Shown: positions 7,415 through 8,728 of the stretch, piece by piece | Layout: each line of letters opens with the position of its first letter | Position numbering within the stretch: the first letter of the stretch is position 1 | Source: Bacteroidota bacterium | Lineage (GTDB): Bacteria > Bacteroidota > Bacteroidia > Bacteroidales > Marinifilaceae | Assembly: GCA_023400335.1 (NCBI GenBank) | Contig: JAEXFF010000412.1 | Location: 1-8,728, forward strand | Direction: 5' to 3' | DNA length: 8,728 bases | The notes under the pieces: generated by a model | The model's input: the letters and a program-made list of their open reading frames with translations, nothing else | Told to the model about the DNA's origin: nothing | The model's database searches: none | Position numbers and translations under genes: made by a program

Positions 7415-7485
7415 AGGTCGGTAGCAGATTTGAACTGCTGTACGCGGTTTTGCAGACCGCTGCCTAACCGCTCGGCCAACCGACC
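7415..7485 (-). tRNA. tRNA-Cys (anticodon GCA)
   Basis: The 71-base cloverleaf is complete. The acceptor GGTCGGT pairs with ACCGACC, and the discriminator is U, as expected for cysteine. The anticodon stem GCGGT/ACCGC encloses the loop CTGCAAA (anticodon GCA). The T arm AGCAG/CTGCT encloses TTCAAAT. The 3' CCA is not encoded. It has its own promoter and terminator, so it is a single-gene unit between folB and the repeat patch. Confidence 0.96.
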
Positions 7486-7503
7486 CTGTTAGGTTTTGCG
7501 TTG

Positions 7504-7535
7504 CAAAGATAGGACGTTTTTGTTAAATACACAAA
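7504..7535 (-). promoter_or_regulatory. tRNA-Cys promoter
   Basis: TTTG (7532-7535) and TATCTTTG (7504-7511) on the minus strand are separated by 20 bases, and the -7 box lies 18 bases before the tRNA 5' end. Both boxes match the Bacteroidota consensus exactly. Confidence 0.78.
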
Positions 7536-7557
7536 AAATTATCCGAGTTATTTAGAG

Positions 7558-7577
7558 AAAGGAAAAGAGAATTTTCC
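7558..7577 (-). terminator. Possible weak folB terminator
   Basis: In the minus direction GGAAAA (7572-7577) pairs with TTTTCC (7561-7566) over a 5-base loop and is followed by a few T. It lies about 45 bases after the folB stop. The stem is only 6 bp and AT-rich, so this is tentative. Confidence 0.35.
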
Positions 7578-7620
7578 AATTCTTTATAGATCAATAAAAT
7601 GAAGAAATAATGCTCAAAAA

Positions 7621-7974
7621 TTATTTTTCTAAAGTTACACTCGTACATTCAATTTTCCCCCCTAACGGCGGATTCATTTTGGAAATTTTTATACGGGCAT
7701 ACTTTAATTGCGGAAAAGTTTGGTATAAAGCATCCAAAATGCGTTGAGCAAGGTGTTCCAATAGATGAGAACGCTTCATCATTTCCGAAGCGATTATTTC
7801 ATAGGCTGTCTGATAACTGAGGGCATCTCCGATCGCATCCGTCTGAGCAGCCTGTTCAGCATCATAATGCAAACAAACGTATACTCTAAATTTATTCCCG
7901 ACAATTTGTTCTGCCTCAAAACAACCGTGGTAAGCAAAAAACTCCATTCCCTCTATTTCTATAATACCTCTCAT
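7621..7974 (-). CDS. folB: Dihydroneopterin aldolase
   Basis: Cytoplasmic folate-synthesis enzyme that splits 7,8-dihydroneopterin into 6-hydroxymethyl-7,8-dihydropterin and glycolaldehyde; the family forms tunnel-shaped homo-octamers. At 117 residues it has the family's usual length. Recognised elements are EFFAYHGCFEAEQ (11-23), with the conserved H16 and substrate-binding E22; LSYQTAYEII (52-61), with conserved Y54; SHLLEHLAQRIL (69-80), with conserved E73; and the C-terminal KISKMNPPLGGKIE (96-109), whose K99 is the likely catalytic lysine. MRGIIEIEG at 7974 is the only sensible start. Other folate genes are not nearby. It appears to be a single-gene transcript with a promoter about 35 bases upstream, overlapped by two ATACnGTAT palindromes that could be operator sites. 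Confidence 0.93.
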   Translation of the reverse strand: MRGIIEIEGMEFFAYHGCFEAEQIVGNKFRVYVCLHYDAEQAAQTDAIGDALSYQTAYEIIASEMMKRSHLLEHLAQRILDALYQTFPQLKYARIKISKMNPPLGGKIECTSVTLEK

Positions 7975-8007
7975 TATTTATATTTTTAAATGTATTTGAA
8001 CACCGGA

Positions 8008-8050
8008 CTAAAAATACAGTATCTGAACGAATTCTCAAAATACTGTATCT
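8008..8050. repeat. Tandem palindromic repeats upstream of folB
   Basis: A 17-base sequence at 8008-8024 recurs at 8034-8050 with 15 of 17 identities, 26 bases apart. Each copy contains a perfect 9-base palindrome, ATACAGTAT (8014-8022) and ATACTGTAT (8040-8048). They overlap or adjoin the two boxes of the probable folB promoter, so they could bind a dimeric regulator. No regulator gene is in the window. Confidence 0.5.
8009..8039 (-). promoter_or_regulatory. Probable folB promoter
   Basis: On the minus strand TTTG (8036-8039) is followed after 19 bases by TATTTTTA (8009-8016), which differs from TAnnTTTG only in the last base. The start codon of folB is 35 bases further on. Confidence 0.55.
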
Positions 8051-8075
8051 CCTAAGGAAAAAAGTCTGTTAAATG

Positions 8076-8100
8076 AAAAAGGGCCGGAAACCGACCCCTT
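8076..8100 (-). terminator. Terminator of candidate small RNA
   Basis: In the minus direction AAGGGGTCGG (8091-8100) folds back over a TTT loop onto CCGGCCC plus T (8080-8087), with one bulged G, and ends in a run of five T (8076-8080). This is a GC-rich stem in otherwise AT-rich DNA, typical of an intrinsic terminator. No protein gene precedes it on this strand. Confidence 0.7.
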
Positions 8101-8160
8101 AACATTTACTAACTACTAACCTAAACCATACAAACTTATGAAAAACAATCTTTTTAAAAG
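8076..8160 (-). ncRNA. Candidate small non-coding RNA, about 85 nt
   Basis: A minus-strand promoter (8167-8197) and an intrinsic terminator (8076-8100) enclose about 85 bases with no useful reading frame. The transcript would start near 8160 (estimated from the -7 box), carry a mostly unstructured U/A/G-rich section containing TTTAGGTTAGTAGTTAGTAA, and end in the GC-rich hairpin. This is the layout of a stand-alone bacterial small RNA. The reverse strand could instead encode a 13-residue peptide, which I judge less likely. I cannot assign it to a known RNA family. Confidence 0.5.
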
Positions 8161-8166
8161 ACAGGG

Positions 8167-8197
8167 CAAAATTAAATGATCATTTTTTATTTACAAT
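8167..8197 (-). promoter_or_regulatory. Promoter of candidate small RNA
   Basis: On the minus strand ATTG (8194-8197, one base off TTTG) is followed after 19 bases by TAATTTTG (8167-8174), a full match to TAnnTTTG. The spacing equals that of the tRNA-Val promoter. Confidence 0.55.
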
Positions 8198-8303
8198 ATC
8201 CTTATAGTTAAATAAGGTTAATTAGAATGGTGAAATTTGTTAAATATTTGATTCTATTTATAGAACTTCATAATATTTTTTAGATTCAAAATTCTAAAAG
8301 CCT

Positions 8304-8333
8304 AAAAAAAGAGACCTTATAAAAGATCTCTTT
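8304..8333 (-). terminator. tRNA-Val terminator
   Basis: In the minus direction AAAGAGATC (8325-8333) pairs with GGTCTCTTT (8308-8316) over an 8-base loop and runs into T residues down to 8304. It begins five bases after the tRNA 3' end. Confidence 0.8.
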
Positions 8334-8337
8334 AAGG

Positions 8338-8412
8338 TGGGCGCTGAGGGATTCGAACCCCCGACCCTCTGGGTGTAAACCAGATGCTCTGAACCAACTG
8401 AGCTAAGCGCCC
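8338..8412 (-). tRNA. tRNA-Val (anticodon UAC)
   Basis: The 75-base cloverleaf is complete: acceptor GGGCGCT with AGCGCCC and discriminator A; D arm GCTC/GAGC; anticodon stem TCTGG/CCAGA around TTTACAC (anticodon TAC, read as UAC); T arm GGGGG/CCCTC around TTCGAAT. The CCA end is not encoded (CCT follows). It has its own promoter and terminator, so it is a single-gene unit. Confidence 0.96.
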
Positions 8413-8435
8413 GGACTATTGCTCTATTGCGGCTA

Positions 8436-8466
8436 CAAATGTAATGCTTTTTTATTACCTACCAAA
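8436..8466 (-). promoter_or_regulatory. tRNA-Val promoter
   Basis: TTTG (8463-8466) and TACATTTG (8436-8443) on the minus strand, 19 bases apart, both match the Bacteroidota consensus exactly. The -7 box lies 23 bases before the tRNA. Confidence 0.8.
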
Positions 8467-8685
8467 ATATTGATAAAAAACTTTTTAAAGAGAAATATAA
8501 AAGGGTTTTATTTAATTACATTTTATATTTCATTTAGTTTTAATTCCATACAAATTATGGATATTAAATTACTTAATGCCCAAATTATTTATCATTTAAA
8601 TCATACTTTTTAAATGAACCATATAAATTAAAAATTAATTTATAATATTATAAATAAAATTTTTAATTTATTTACAACAAATAAT
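8467..8685. other. AT-rich intergenic region, nothing coding seen
   Basis: Very AT-rich DNA between the divergent tRNA-Val promoter and the plus-strand -7 box. The open frames here are short and of low complexity. One small inverted repeat is visible, TCCATA (8545-8550) with TATGGA (8556-8561). Confidence 0.5.
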
Positions 8686-8693
8686 TATATTTG
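8686..8693 (+). promoter_or_regulatory. Possible plus-strand -7 box for a gene beyond the window
   Basis: TATATTTG matches TAnnTTTG on the plus strand and ends 35 bases before the window edge. A good TTTG is not seen 17-21 bases upstream. It would point at a gene to the right, divergent from everything else here. Confidence 0.4.
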
Positions 8694-8728
8694 CATTCAT
8701 TATTACTTATCATACTAAATATTTACAT

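Noticed and set aside
8138..8179. Plus-strand 13-codon frame MKNNLFKRQGKIK
   Set aside because: It could be a leader peptide or a relic of a gene start, but no plus-strand promoter is evident and a minus-strand promoter and terminator bracket the same bases.

Overview
The window looks like a piece of a Bacteroidota chromosome, most likely Bacteroidales. The main evidence is the promoters: several genes are preceded by the -33 TTTG / -7 TAnnTTTG pair typical of that phylum, with 17-20 bases between the boxes. Shine-Dalgarno sites are not evident, intergenic DNA is very AT-rich, and the threonine dehydrogenase is of the short-chain (SDR) type common in this group. The genus cannot be told from the sequence alone. 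Every identified gene lies on the minus strand, so transcription runs from right to left.

Right part (about 7370-8728): a tRNA-Val(UAC) with its own promoter and terminator; a candidate small RNA of about 85 nt with promoter and terminator; folB (dihydroneopterin aldolase, folate synthesis) with a promoter that overlaps two palindromic repeats; and a tRNA-Cys(GCA), again with promoter and terminator. A plus-strand -7 box near the right edge may serve a gene beyond the window.

Middle part (about 6375-7360): an accessory-looking patch. It holds three copies of a 30-bp G-rich repeat, two of them inverted to each other across a perfect 17-bp arm. Between two copies lies a decayed fragment of a DUF3795-type cysteine-rich protein with stop codons and a frameshift. 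One repeat copy sits just upstream of rnhA (ribonuclease HI), where the -33 box would be expected. About 390 bases with no recognisable gene separate rnhA from tdh.

Left part (1-5981): tdh (SDR-type L-threonine 3-dehydrogenase) with a clear promoter; a hairpin- and repeat-rich spacer ending in a terminator; then the close-packed series rnr (RNase R), cstA (short carbon-starvation transporter) and a truncated M23 cell-wall endopeptidase, with gaps of 35 and 13 bases that suggest co-transcription.

Most of the window is housekeeping: RNA decay and repair, folate synthesis, threonine breakdown, nutrient uptake and wall remodelling. I saw no defence system, CRISPR array or intact mobile element. 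The least explained parts are the repeat/pseudogene patch and the candidate small RNA.
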